This document shows positions 1 through 12,711 of a DNA stretch of 64,000 nucleotides, in pieces. The notes beneath the pieces are model-generated. The model was not told where the DNA came from. It did no database searches and saw nothing but the letters and a program-made list of their open reading frames with translations. Each line of letters begins with the position of its first letter. The stretch's first letter is position 1. The stretch is from Klebsormidium nitens. Its lineage: Eukaryota > Streptophyta > Klebsormidiophyceae > Klebsormidiales > Klebsormidiaceae. The DNA lies in the NCBI GenBank assembly GCA_000708835.1, contig DF237064.1, forward strand, positions 1 to 64,000, given 5' to 3'. The position numbers and the translations under genes were made by a program.

Positions 1-1592
1 TAAGTAGGGTCTCCTTATACAGTACGGCTTCTAATTGTGGTACCAGCTTCTACTAGGTAGCATTATTACCAAGGGTTTTCCCTTCAGCTCTCACGTGTGT
101 GATGCAATATGGCGCCATGCAGCTGGGCCTGAGCCGTTAATCATCGGACGTCAAGTTTCAACTTCCAAATATCCATACATTGCCAGAGAGCGAGGCCATG
201 CAAGATGTGAATCCAAGATGTAATGTTTCTATATTAGTACCGTAGGCCGTAGTTGATATTTGAAGGGGTGGTAGCGTCTGTGCAGCTTGATGGCTTCCGA
301 AGCCCGATGTCACCATTGCAAGCTGCAGCCAGGAGCTGCCAGGGCCTGCTGGATACATAGAATCTTTAAGATGCGTTCCGATGCTCTCAAATCGTCACTG
401 ATTGTCATTAATACTGGTAATACCACCTGAGCGAGGACTCGTCATCATGATCCTTCTAATTGCGGAATGCATGCAGCATCCGGGCGGCAGCTTCCGGCTT
501 CCGAAGCTCTCGAGTCTTGGTTGGGCCGAGTGCATGACGCGCTCGGCTCGCCCGGTACTGTCCGATTTCTGCATGCTCAGGAAGCTCAGGCAGGAGGTCG
601 CTGACGTCGTCCGTTGTTCGCACGTGGTTGGTCGAGAGTCGAGATCTTGCCTTGAGAAGACGGCGCCAGCCTTTTGCGGGTTCTGACACCAACAGAATCG
701 TTTGTGACGCCAGCGATAATACTGTTGTACACAGTATCATGTGGTTAAAACCATCCTGGCTCTTCTAGCTATTTCCAACGTAAAAACCAGCCTGAGGTGT
801 GTTCCCGCTATAGTCACTTTGCTCGAGAAATAAGGTAAGAAGAGCTGCACTCGCCGTACCTAACAATTGATCAGTCAATGGTAAGCTGACAGACTTTACG
901 TGCGCTAACGTATAACGGCCGACCAGCTGTACGGCCGCACGCAGCTGGCTGACGCAGGGCCGAAGACGGTGCTAAGGGTCGAATGGCAGAATACCGTATA
1001 CGGAGAGCTTGGGCAGGAGGTGTGTGGTCAAAAACATATATATTAGAAACTCTTTGAGGCAGCCGGACGGGCCAGAACTTTAAGTTAGGACGTTGTAGGT
1101 ACCAGCTGAACTTGGGAACAAGGCTTTCCAGTGTGAAAGACATACTTGATGATCAGCATTTGGCACTCCAGTGGCGGCTGGTCCTGAAGTTTCGAAGGAG
1201 GAGCAATTTCAGTGAGGTATGCGGCACAAATCATACATGAATCAGGAGCCCAGCATGTTGCACCTAAAGAAGAATTAAGGCAATCTGCAGGAAAGTCTGA
1301 TAATCTACAGCACCGTGCAAGACCAGGACCGTGCAATCCATGTCCCGGTGGGAAAGTCCTGTTGACCCCTAAGAGAGCTCGCTGTACATTCAAAGAAGGG
1401 ACACCAAAAGAACACTAGATGCATATAGTCCAAGACAAAGAAGGGCTTCCGTGTTGGCACCCTGCGCGCAGTGATTCAGAACTTGCAGACACAATCGGGC
1501 CTGCCTAGCTCAGCTTGCGTCATTCTCTAGGATCTTCTAGCGCCGTTCAACTATAGCCACTCCTGTCAACTGCAAGAGAGTTTCACCAGCTT
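1..1592. other. Upstream intergenic sequence, no gene recognised
   Basis: Open frames here are short, overlap on both strands and lack paired splice sites or family signatures. The right part presumably holds the promoter and 5' leader of the LBD gene that starts at 1593. I see no clear TATA box or repeat that I would defend. Confidence 0.5.
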
Positions 1593-4372
1593 ATGCCGGC
1601 AAGAGATGCAGGTTTGCAATCTTCTGAAGAGGGGACTGCCTGTGCAAGCGCAGCACAGTTGCACCCAGGTGGATTGCAAAGCAATTGCTGCTTTGAGATG
1701 GACAGATTGCTTCCAGCTGCCAGCGATGGCACAGATACGGTTGGTGAGGAGAGTTCACTTCACCCTCAGCCCTGTTCCCTGCCTAATGCAAGCAGTCCCC
1801 GGGGGGGCTACTGCCGCTCCCCTTGTGCCGCCTGCAAGGTGCTACGAAGGAAATGCACTGAGGAGTGCCTGCTGGCCCCTCACTTCCCACTCAGGGAGAA
1901 GGACAAGTTTCTGGTCTTGCACAAGTAAGACTTTAACACTAACGCTAGGACCTTGCAAGTGTTTGCCTCACAAGCTTTCAAGTCCCTCCTTTGAGTCTTA
2001 TTTGCACTTGTCCTGAATGGCCATGGACAGAGGACCTGAATCAAAAAGCTCTCTTTTTCATCCCAATCTGGTTTCCACAGGCATCATCTAATGTACTTTG
2101 AAAAACTTGGTTAAATATTGAAAGCCCAGCATAATTGTTGCCGTTCATTTCTTGCTGGAAGGAAAGTAGGATGATCTACTAAACTGGTCCTTGCTCGACT
2201 GATCAAGGCTGATAGTACATATACCAGCAACCTCCGTTGATTGTAGAAGGGAACATTTAGGTGCTGAGAAGATGAGGGAGCTTTCAAAGTGCTGACTGCT
2301 TACATGGACTGAAGCTGCTTTGTAAAAGTTTTGCCGGCTCTGACAAGTTTCTTCAACCTCGTGATGCGCTTTAGTAATACCTGAGCTCTCAGCTTCTCAT
2401 CTGCCTTGATCCTTCTCCCAGTCACGATATCTGTACCAGCATTGGTATCGAAGCTTCAGTACAGCCAGGTTATCAAATTAAGCTTGCACTTTTGTTGAGG
2501 TTCTTGGTAGTCCTATCCATTGTAGACGAGAAGCTTTAGTCTCTGGCGGTCTCACACCACTGGCGTCTGTGTTTTTGATGCATGTGGGTTGATCAGCGAC
2601 TCTATCTAGAACTCTTGTGAGTCTCTCAGGACTCTTTGTTCTCTAATCTTCCATTTGAAAGCGTCCGTAGACCTCCTATGCCCAGCCTGTAGGGTGAAAT
2701 GTCAGCTCTCCAAATGGATCGTCTTTTTATCAAGGCTGGTCCAAGTCTTATGACACAGGGTCATACTACGTTTTGGCGCTTACCTTCAGGAGGCTCTTGC
2801 TTGCGATGAAATTTGTGAACAAAGCATCATCTGCTAGTGTATTGGAAGCTACTATCTCAACCTTTCGCTGCCCATCGTAGCCCTTCGGCTGATTCGCCTG
2901 ATTCTTCACCAGATTGTCGGGCCCTACTTAGATCCCCAGTGCGAAAGTGCTAGCCAGAAATAAAGTTTGTGTCACAAGACCTGCTACACCAGAGAACGTT
3001 GACCCGGGCGATGGAAGCATTGAGCTCTGATCCAGAGCGATATTACGAGACGGTTTCAAGCAGCTTCTAAATAATCGTTGGTGTGTTCCGATGAACTCTT
3101 ACATGGTCCTTTATGGCCGGATGCAGGTGCTATGGAGCTGCCAATCTGATGAAGATCCTGGCTGACATTCCAAAGTATCTTCGAGGTGATGCGATCAGCT
3201 GCCTCGCTTATGAAGCTCAAGCACGGTGAGTTAAGTCTTTCCTCGATGCTCACTCGAATTTTGCAGTCGAGATCTAGCTACCACAGTGAAAACCTTAGAA
3301 AGAAGGTTTCAGGTCTAGATCAAGCTGGTCAGAAGCTCGCTGGATGACCCGAGCCTCGCGATGGAAAGGCGATGCTTCGTACAAGTATACTTTTCTTTCC
3401 TTCCGGCCGAGTACGAGAGCAGCAAGGCTGAAACTCAACAGGGTTCATCAGGGACTTAATCGGAAGCCTTGAATGACTTGATACTTACAGTTTGCGACCT
3501 TCATCCCTCACAGAGTTATCCGTTCTGATTGTAAAGTCGGGCATTTTGGCAATCCAGTTCTGCTTGTGAACCTGGCGTCAAGTACTATCGCTTCTCTTCC
3601 AGGACTCTAGACCCCGTATATGGCTGTGTTGGGATAATTGCCGTCTTGCAGGACCAGATTGCAAGTCTGCAGGTGAGCTGAAGCTTCTATAACATTCAAG
3701 AGTCTGACGGTTCTTTCTTGGTTGGACGAGCCTGACTGCAAAATGGAATGTCAATCCGCAAATCATGTAGCATCTTGTATGTATCTTCTCAGCTTCTATA
3801 CTCTTGCTCAGGCCCCCCCTAAAGCTCCTTGTTGTGAACCTCACTGTAAAAGCTACTCTGGTCTGGTTTGCTTGGCAGTGTCTATAACTTAAACTTGACA
3901 CCCTCGTATAAGAAACTCGCAGGCGGAGCTAGAGACGGAGAGGTCCAATCTAGCAGGCATGAGACGAGTTCGATCGCTTAGCACCCTCTCACAGGACAGT
4001 AAACAAGCAATCCAGCTACCAGCGGTGAGTTCTGCGCTCTGGATCGCAACAACGGGCAACAAGTGATCGATCAGACTCCCTTCAAGTCAATGACTTGTGT
4101 CTTTGGCTCCACTCTTTTCCCGCCTTGCTGGATTGGACTATGTTCTTTCTTCTATGGAGAGCTCCCTTTTGCGCGCAGTTATTGGAACTGCCAGAGTCCG
4201 AGAAAAGAGATTCGCGACAAGTCAAAGAGGAGGCCCTACAATTGAGTCAAACCTGGCAACCCTCGACACCCTCCACACAGGTATGGGAGCGGACTACTGA
4301 GCCTTTCTGAAATTGAGTGGCGCTACTAAGGCTTTGCAGACGTTAACCCAACTTCATGCGAGCAGATTATGA
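1593..4372 (+). CDS. LOB-domain (LBD/ASL) transcription factor, class I type, six exons
   Basis: Plant-specific nuclear DNA-binding protein. Exons read 1593-1924, 3127-3225, 3603-3672, 3923-4024, 4179-4280 and 4340-4372, joining in phase to about 245 residues. The C block is Cys78, Cys81, Cys88 and Cys92 (C-x2-C-x6-C-x3-C). The GAS block follows from His110 with GAANLMKIL, then the invariant YEAQAR and DPVYGCVG stretches, and a short coiled segment (LQDQIASLQAELETE) ends the domain. Intron 1 falls directly after the His-Lys pair before the GAS block, which I recall as a conserved LBD intron position. The start is uncertain: ATG 1593 gives a 70-residue leader, while ATG 1698 would shorten it. 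The last exon is short (11 codons to TGA at 4370-4372); an open stretch near 4740-4846 could be an alternative 3' exon. Family assignment is firm; the C-terminal end is less so. Confidence 0.87.
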
Positions 4373-7300
4373 TTCAGCGAAGGACTCCCGTAGCCAAGTT
4401 CTGATCCTTCGACTTCCGCTGTTTTGTACCAGAGTCTTTCAACTGGCTGCAGCTTAACGTTTCCCTAACATCTGCATATACTTGCCGAGCAGGCCTGTAA
4501 GTGCGATTTTGGCCGTCAGGTACCAGGAAAGTCACTTCTTGCTACCGACCTCTACACGGCTGAGTGCTTGCAGCGAAGCTCATGTTCTGTGATCCACAGG
4601 CACACTTGTGCACTTTGAAGGAGCGACTGAACAATAAGCTCGCTAGCCGCCCCTCCTGTCTAAAAATTCTGACTTGTGATCGAATCAAGTCGCATCATGC
4701 TATTGCAAGAATTGAAGCCAATTGCGCGCGCGGCCGTGCAGGCCGGTGTGCATAACATGCAACTCTGCGGCGTGACAGCGATGCCAGCGGACTTGGCCCC
4801 TGCTAGTGCTCCACAGTATCCTGTCTCGGTGCCAGGGGCACAGGAGGTAATCTCGCCTCTGATTCTTTTATTAAGGAAGGTCGAAGGACCTTCGCATTCT
4901 TGCTTCTGCATGCAACGCGGGTAGCAGAAGTGAACGCTGTAGCCTTGCTGTGCGTTAGCTTCGGTTCGTTTCAAAAAGTCTCCCAGCGGCACTAGCTGCA
5001 GCACGTTGTGCGACTTTGTCACACATGATCAGCTTCAAGTATAGGAACCGGGACTGTATCAAAAGGATGCTTTGAGAGGACGAGTCCTGCCAAAAGATAA
5101 GATGGTGCTTTCGATTTAAAGCTCGAAATACATTCGCGCTCTTCTTGCCCCTCCGCTGCTGCGCTCGTTCATATAAGGAAACGGAAACATTAAATTGACC
5201 GACGTAGTTCTTGGCTAACTTTCGGTCAGCTTTTGATTTGCAGAAGACGAGGTCGAAACATGCCTGTCTGAACGGTCGTGGACCGGTGCTTGCCATCGAA
5301 TCAGGGTTCAAAAGAATTGTCACAACCGCAATTTTGATAATTTGATTGCAGATCGCACAGAGCTCGCAGAGCACAGCAGCCCTCGACTTCGCCGTTCCTC
5401 ATTTTGCTTTTGGGCCCGATGATGACGTGGGCAATAACAACGACGGGGCCCATCCGGCCACCTGGGGTTCCTACGCGGACCCCATTGCCGACTTCCACCA
5501 TTGAAGAAGCTCGGATTAATTATTATCCACTAACATGACCTAGAACGGATTTGACATTCAGCCACTGATCAATCTGCGGTTTGAGATCGTCATTAATTAC
5601 CTGCAAGCTTGAAGGAGATACTTAACTCATTCGGTTAATTGGTTGTACATAGTACAGGACACGATCTTGCAAAAAAGTTGTGAATGCATTAATCAACCCT
5701 CCAATTTAGGGTGGAGAGCACCCGTTATTCTAAGTACTGTACTCTGCAAAGTCAGCGCGTGACAATTGCGCCAGCTCGGTTACCAGCAAAAGAGAAGACT
5801 TGGAGAGCATGACACGTCACAAGCAAGAACGGATAAGACAGGACCACCAGCGTGCATGTGAAGAGTAGCAGATTGAATTTGAAGTATGCAATGCTAAGAC
5901 AGACTCTGCTAATCGTCGGTGTACTCCAAAGGTACTTCGAAGAATCAAGGATACTCCAATAACCTCAACGAGCAACTTTATACGTCATGATTTGATCAAA
6001 ACAAACTTATTAAGAGCAAGTCAGGTAACATCGATATCATGATGAATTCAATGGCATCCATGCTTTACTCACTGCCCGGCAGTAAGCTTTTGCGGGCGGG
6101 CGGCCCGCAAGACATCTATCCTTCAAGATTCCAAAGGCTTCCAAGGCTGTGCCGGGTCATTCGTCGACCAACTTAATGCACAGGTATGCACATACGGCGA
6201 TGGCAGTCGGTCAGATGATGACGCGTTGACTTGGAGAAATATCTCCACCAGCTGATCACTTGGGGGCAGTACATGCAATAAAGCACTGGAGCCGTCTCGA
6301 CGAACAGAAGATTCAGAAAGTTTGTAAGGACTTGCTCAGCTTAGGATCTAGTACAAGAACGTACGTCATCGGAACGTGACTAGAGTTGGAGCTTCGTGTT
6401 GGGCTCTTCAGCATATCGGACAGTACTCATGTATTACGGTGCTAGGTCCGGCGAGGCGCGGTATACCGTGCACTGCTGAAGTAGTGAACCCTACAGTGAT
6501 TAAGGATGTTGATTTGGTTTGCTAGAACTTCTTTGAGGCTTCTTTGGCCATTGAGTGAGAAAAAGGGAATCGCCAATTATGCATCTAATGGCCTCAAAAT
6601 GTGTCACAGTAAGACCAACAAAAGAAGCTCAATATCATCCGCCTGGCAGGCTATCCTTCAGTACCTCGTATCTCTACATTACCGTCCTCACGTGACGGTA
6701 TTGCCACACAGTCGCCCTTGATTGACCACTGACGACGTGTACTATAATTCTCCTTTTACCCAACCGTCAAGTACGAGCTGCGCAGCCTGGCTGGCACGGT
6801 CTGCGCGGCCGCGCGCCGGGCGCGGTCAAGGTTAGTATAGTAGAGGAGTGCTGCAGTATATACCTGGTACCTTCGTTGGATAGTAGGTAGCTAGGTAGGT
6901 AGTTGTGAAGAGTATGTACCGTACCCTGATGATTGTCCGTACGTCCTTCAATAAAAGTTGCGCGGCGCTCGCGTGATTTTCGAGCCGATTTATAGCCTTC
7001 CGATGTTGTGCTATTCAAAGCGGACCGTCCATTATACTTAGTTATCACCTGCCTAAGCTGCGGTAGTGCACAGCTAGGGGTTTGAAAATCCGATGCAGGC
7101 GGCCAGCGAATGCAATGTGCACCCTGCTGTGCACCGTCAATAAATTGACCTCATACCGTCTTCAAATGAGCTTCAACTTATAGCTGGCCGGCGCCGGCTC
7201 TAATCATGTGCTGTAGTCGGCGGCAAACTCCGGGGAGACGCAGATTATTGCACGTGGTTTTCGAAAGCTAGGTTGTATCGGAGTCGTCCATACGTTTTCA

Positions 7301-8847
7301 AATCGGGCCTGTCTCACACAAATTGACATCGCTGACCTTAGATCGCGTCGATATGAAACCCCAAGTCACCTGAGAGCAATGCAAGACTGGAGGCAGCACT
7401 TTGCCACGTCTTGGAGAAGGAGAATTGAGATTGGAAGAGGAAGCTGATTAATATCGAGTCTTTGGATACTGGTCCACTGAAAACTCTGAGGCCATTCATG
7501 TCGCCGCAGATTCCACATAGCCTACTTCCAAATATCCATGTTGAGGTGCGGCATTGCGCGAATTACTTCCCAATTACTACCTGCAGTCTAAAAATTTGAG
7601 TAGGTAAGCATCGTGCCGAACTTCTGCGCTGTCTTTGCGTTTTGCGTGAGGATCTAGTTCAGCGGAAGGGAAGACTTCGAGCAGTGGTGAAGAGTCTGGC
7701 TACACTGATCTAGAAGGCTCTTTTGGTGAGAGGAGCGGAAGGCAAAAAACGAAGGAAGAATCAGGTCTGAATACGTCGTGCACAATGACGTCAAACGACG
7801 TACACGTGGCCCGCATGGCGAGCAGCACGTGTCCAGCGGAACCCAAAGCCGCGAGGGGGACGGAAGAGTACCACGGTCTGGGATCCACCCAGTCGCTGGT
7901 CAGGCGGGGGGGTGACATCATTGCGGTGGGTGCCACGTAGAACAATCCATGGCTAGGTGTCTGCATTTGAGGCGTTCATAGCCTAGTGCGGGGCTCCGAC
8001 AGAGATTTTGGGTTGTTCGAAAGCCTGTGATCAGGCGTTTACGTTCGAGCGGAATTCTACTCATAAGGAAGGGGATGCATATAAGTCAGAAAATTGAATT
8101 GCTGCCCACAAGAAACATGGGTGTAAATGCAGAAGAGGTGCTGGTGGTTGTCTTGGCGGGCCGCTAAGAAACTTGTCCATAACAGAAGCCCTTGCTTATA
8201 CAACTCATGAACAGATGTTTGGGCTCTAAACATTTCAGAGATTTCAGTTGACCATCAGGTGCAGAGATGCAGGGACTCGTCATAAGTAGCTGATTCACCG
8301 TCGGGAACGTTTCAAGACCATCAAAGTCTGATTGCCATTAAGAACAACCAACCCACCAGCTCGCTTATCACCGACTTTGGTCGAATGTAGTCAAAGGGCT
8401 CTAGTTTCATGCGTCCCTTAGACAGAATCGAGCAGATTAAGGTCAGTCAGTTGGCACCAGTTGTACCCCTTGAAAACCACTCTTTCTTTAGTGCAAAGTC
8501 GTGCACAATTTCATCTTAGCTTGCATGGTCTTCGGAAGGTTGAATTGAGAATCAGTCATGCTGTGAGAATCCAGTAAAACGAGATTGCCAGCCAAGAGAA
8601 CCGAATCTCTTCCATACGTAGCACCATCTCCTTTGCAGATGTGACAGTGAGTGAATAAGTGCAGATTCAAACGTAGTTACGCTAGCTCGCTGGTTGGTGG
8701 AATCAGAGCGTAAACCAGAAAGCTGTGCAAAGGGACCGGATAGCCGTTCAAAAGCCAGGGCTCGACGAGGGACGCATAACTGACAGGCTGAGTATATGGT
8801 GATGTTCATCCGACAAGCACTGAGCAATGGGCACTTTTTCTCGACAG
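4373..8847. other. Gene-poor interval
   Basis: The only coding-like stretch is about 4740-4846 on the plus strand, which ends in a fair donor (GAG before gtaatc) but could not be joined in phase to the LBD exons. The rest has short frames on both strands with no recognisable family. The first exon or exons of the small gene that resumes at 8848 should lie in the right part. An ATG at about 8118 followed by six codons and a gtgctg donor is one weak candidate. Confidence 0.4.
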
Positions 8848-10958
8848 ATTGCCCACCCGCTCCCGAAGACTGGGTACAAGGCCCCGAACGCGTATGGAGC
8901 GAAGCCAATCTTCCAAGACGCCACGTAAGCGCCCTAGCCTACCTGCTTTCTCTTGTCAGAACTTTGCCGAAGGAATTGTTCCTGAGCGTGCTGGTTTATC
9001 GAGCGCCGTTTGGGACTCTAGTAGCTGACGTCGGGTCGTTACGTCAGACACACTCGGGATATTGCCGGCTAAAACCGAGTCGTTCCGGTGTATTTCGGGT
9101 GCTTTGGGGAAGCAATCCGGAGACGGGTTCGGGCCGAAAGCCGTCCAGCTGGATGAATCTGAACGATGTTTAGGCACGACGACTGAACCGTCTCGACCAG
9201 TTTCGGACGCAGAGCGGCCCCCATAGAGCATCAGCGAACCAGACGGACAGCTTTGGGACGCAGTTTCGGCCCCTAGAGAGAATCAACGGACCAAATGGAC
9301 AAGTTGCGGACGATAATTTACTGGTTGGACGCTCTTTGGACGCAGGACGACGGGGTCCGCGCAGAAGGCCGTCCAGAAGGTGGGCGACGAGAAGAAGAAG
9401 CAGCTGATGCCGTACGCGCCCAACGCGTCGCGCAACCGGCCCGCGGAGACGCGCACCAACACCGTCGGGCGGCGGACGATCTCCACACGAAACGCCAGCC
9501 AAGTCAGGTGGGCCTTCTATTTACGAATCTTTCTGAATGTACATATGCCCTTACCCGATTTTGTGTCCATTTGGATTCAGGGGAATGCGCATGAAATCGT
9601 CGGGCGGTCGATCGCCACCCACCCGCAGCCAAGTCAGGTGGGCCTTCAGATTCCCCTGGATTTTCAGTTGGTGACGTGTCATCTCTTAGGTTGTGGATTC
9701 TTCAAATAACCCCTCCCAGGAAAGCCAGCCAAGTCAGGTGGGCCGAACCCAACATTCTTCAGATTCTGCGGCGCCGCTCATCGAGATTCTAGGGGCCTGG
9801 ACTCACAGCGAGACGCGCGAAATCCAAAGGGGGTGAAGGATGATGTCCACACGGAACACTAGCCAAGTCAGGAAGCCGCCTGATCTCTCGAATATGAGAT
9901 GCAATTCTCGCATCATGTCTTCTGGATTCAAGAACACGCGCAAGCACACTTGGGCGGCGGCCGTTCCCACCCGGAACGCCGGCCATGCCATGTAGACGAT
10001 CCGATCTTCTAAATTATCCAAGGCTTGAACAGGCGAGCTCTTGGGTTTTGAATTCTGTTAGATTGAAAAGATGCGCAAGATACCCTCCGGCGGCGGACAA
10101 TCGCCACCCGGTACGCGCGCAAGACCAGGTGGCTTTTCAATTGAGATCAGAAGTTCGGCTGGACTCCTACCATGAGCTTTCATTCGGCAGCGAAAGAAAG
10201 GAACGCTTCGTTCTAAGAGTCTCTGTCAACAGTTCTTGTTCATCTTGCGCCGCCTGATGTTCCTGGCAGACCGTCATCAATGTACCTCCACCAATTGCTG
10301 TGAAATTTTGCCCACACTTGCTTTAGAACTTCTGCGTGCCTGAGGTACGGGCTTTAGAGGTCGTCCGAATTTCGTGACCAACAAACGTTACTGGGTCCTC
10401 AATCAGAGCTCTGACCCCTACAGGTTAGCAGACGGTGACCCCGACTCCCGGCGGCCTTCAAAGACGACGAACCAGGTTTACTCGGAGGGGATCCTGAAAA
10501 CGGACGTCATCGGACTCAGCAACCAGGGCATCTCGGCAGGTGGGTTGGTAAAACCCTCTTTGTAAACCCGGGGACGGTTAGCACTTGACATGGCTGCGTG
10601 TTTTTGTCGAGTTGGGCTGATTAACCCTGCATTGAAAACCGGGTCAACCGCGGGGGGTTCAGTGCTATCGGAGGAGTTTATTCATCGAGCCAAGGAATAA
10701 GGAGACAACCAGCTAGGAGCAGCGGAGATTGGCTTCGAAGTCAATCGTACATTTCTAGAAACTTGTCAACTCTCATTGAAGACGACTGCATACTTTGTCG
10801 CACCACAGCCAAGCGTGTCTCAATCTACCCACTTTGATCCGGCAGCTCCTTTACCCGAGGTTTCCGCCTGAATCGAGCAACTGCGCCTCAGCTGAACCGT
10901 TGTAATTTTGCCACCTGCAGAGATTGCAAGGAACATGCATGCGAAGCAGAGGCGATAG
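8848..10958 (+). CDS. 3' part of a small unrecognised gene, four exons
   Basis: Exons 8848-8924, 9346-9507, 10424-10539 and 10921-10958 (TAG) join in phase to about 130 residues. The product is basic and polar, with no membrane segment or signal peptide in this part. Visible features are a Gly/Pro/Tyr-rich start (GYKAPNAYGAKPIFQD), a Lys patch (GDEKKKQLMPY), an Arg/Thr-rich stretch (RTNTVGRRTISTRNASQ) and a basic tail (NMHAKQRR). I do not recognise the family. The start codon is not in the first exon listed, so the 5' end is missing from this model. The 9346 exon is flanked on both sides by degraded copies of its own edges. The first acceptor could instead lie at 9364; 9346 was chosen because it restores phase with the preceding exon. 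Confidence 0.6.
9195..9350 (+). repeat. Degraded copies of the acceptor edge of exon 9346-9507
   Basis: Three related acceptor stretches end in cggacgcag/gggacgcag/tggacgcag at 9212, 9263 and 9345. Each is followed by a G/C-rich start resembling the others, and the third is the splice site used in the gene model. Spacing is 51 and 82 bp. Confidence 0.6.
9590..10130 (+). repeat. Degraded copies of the donor edge of exon 9346-9507
   Basis: The exon end gccagccaagtcag with its donor gtgggcc (junction after 9507) recurs with junctions near 9637, 9737 and 9871. More degraded copies lie near 9980 and 10128. Upstream exon sequence (gggcggcggacgatc-like) is copied as well. The 9637 and 9737 copies keep the full AG/gtgggcc signal, so they look like usable splice donors. 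Confidence 0.75.
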
Positions 10959-12711
10959 GGTTTTGAGGGTCAGATCCGGCAAGGACGCCAACGTAATTAA
11001 AAATAAAGCTGTCGGTAAAGGACTAAGACGGCGAGAATGAGATCACCAGCACTGCTCCCTCGTCTGCCTCCCTTGCTGCCCTGGTGGGCCTGTCAAATTG
11101 ACAGATATAATTGATAGTACAGAGTTTCGGGGCGGCCAAACGCCGCAAGTCAACTTGAAGCCCACCTGGAACGGGGGTGACAGCAAGTAGGTGATGCTAT
11201 GAAGGGAGGCGGGACGTCGAAAGATTTGTGATTGTGTATATAAAGAGTGGTTACTGACAATCCCTAAGAGACTGCTTTTACTGTAGTTTATTCGACCTGA
11301 GAGCGCTGCGATGGGGTGACATGTCTGCGGTTGTGATCGACCAGAATTTAAGGCATCAGGTTTACAATCGTCAAGCTCGCTTCGCGGCGGCTTCGCCGTC
11401 GAGTGACCGTTGAAGTCATCGAGCACGGGTGAGCAACATCATGCAATATAGGTAGAACCATATACAGGTTTAGTGATTGTACAGGGACGACCTGTCCGAG
11501 TCCGCCTTCTTAGCTCAGACAATTCAAATGAGCGTGTTGCACTTGAAGGCTTTGCGCTCAATTGCTAATGCTCTTGAACGTTCCGACCTAGAATATGTTG
11601 ACACAGTGGGAAACGCTTGGCCGGAGTATACGTCCGATCAATCTGCGACCTTGCATGACCCGAGTCAGTACATGTTCCGTGGTTAGCAACCGTACAACGA
11701 TGAAGCTACTGTAGGAGCTCACTATAACATGCAAGAGATAAGACTTACTGCTGTACGCGGTAGCTGCCGTACAACAATTCAATGATTGCCGCATATGCTA
11801 GGGGGACTCAAAGTGGGATTTCCGAAGTCCACCGTGGACCGGTTATCTAGGCTAGGTAGTACCATACGTCGGATCGATCGGATAAGTCCATATTGGGCGG
11901 CTTGTGAAAAAGGGGCCGCCTGAAAGCTAAAAACATGTTGCGCATGTGGGCCCCAATTCTTTGGCATACCGAGGAGAGATACGCCAATCATGCCTATCAG
12001 AAGCCGTTACCCAGCATGTTGTTCTGGAGCCAACTTCGTGATCATCATTTGCAGGTCGGATGCAACCGGCAGATTTAAGCGAACATGCAAGCTCGATAAC
12101 GTTGCGGTCCGGAGTAGATCGTTTGTTAAATCTTCAAGGTAGTGGATCCAACATGGTCAAAAACCTTCGCCTTCACAGGTGTGTCAATGCACGAGTGACG
12201 TGACCTCACTCATGAGCAGCCTCTGAAACCGCGATTTGATCAATTCCTCAAAATGTAAGTACGCAGGCTAGCTCACAATCGTGCTTCATTAGGTTGTTTC
12301 CTTAGCAGCGAGAGTAGCTAACTTTTGACTCAGTGTTCCTTAGCTTCGCTACACAATCTTATGCTACCGTGAAGTAGGCCTGCAGACGCAGGGCCAAAAG
12401 GTTCCACGTAGACGCTTAGGGTCCTTGAAACAAACAATCAAAGAATACGCACCTTGTAGGATACCTTTATTCTGCTACCTGTCATGACCGTCCGGAAAGT
12501 CTAGCCGCACTATCCCTAAGCAAATGATGCTCATGCAGATCAACCCCAGGCATCCAAGCCGCACATGATTTGAACGGACTGAAACACTAAAGCCGATGAC
12601 TCTTATGCTACCGTGATTGATGCTCAACAGCCTGTACAAGCGTGCTACTCCACACTACAGCCGCCCGATCCCTACCCCTAAATGATGAGCTCGACTACCA
12701 CGTATGTTCCC
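10959..12711. other. Intergenic interval between convergent genes
   Basis: This lies between the 3' ends of the small plus-strand gene and the minus-strand homeodomain-B3 gene. The minus-strand open frame at 11043-11426 has a composition and shadow frames typical of chance and no family signature. No RNA gene or repeat array is evident. Confidence 0.45.

Noticed and set aside
4740-4846. Extra 3' exon of the LBD gene
   Set aside because: The open stretch looks coding and ends in a fair donor, but no acceptor gives the phase needed after exon 5.
11043-11426. 127-codon minus-strand frame
   Set aside because: No domain, no conserved motif, no splice signals; length is within chance for this composition.
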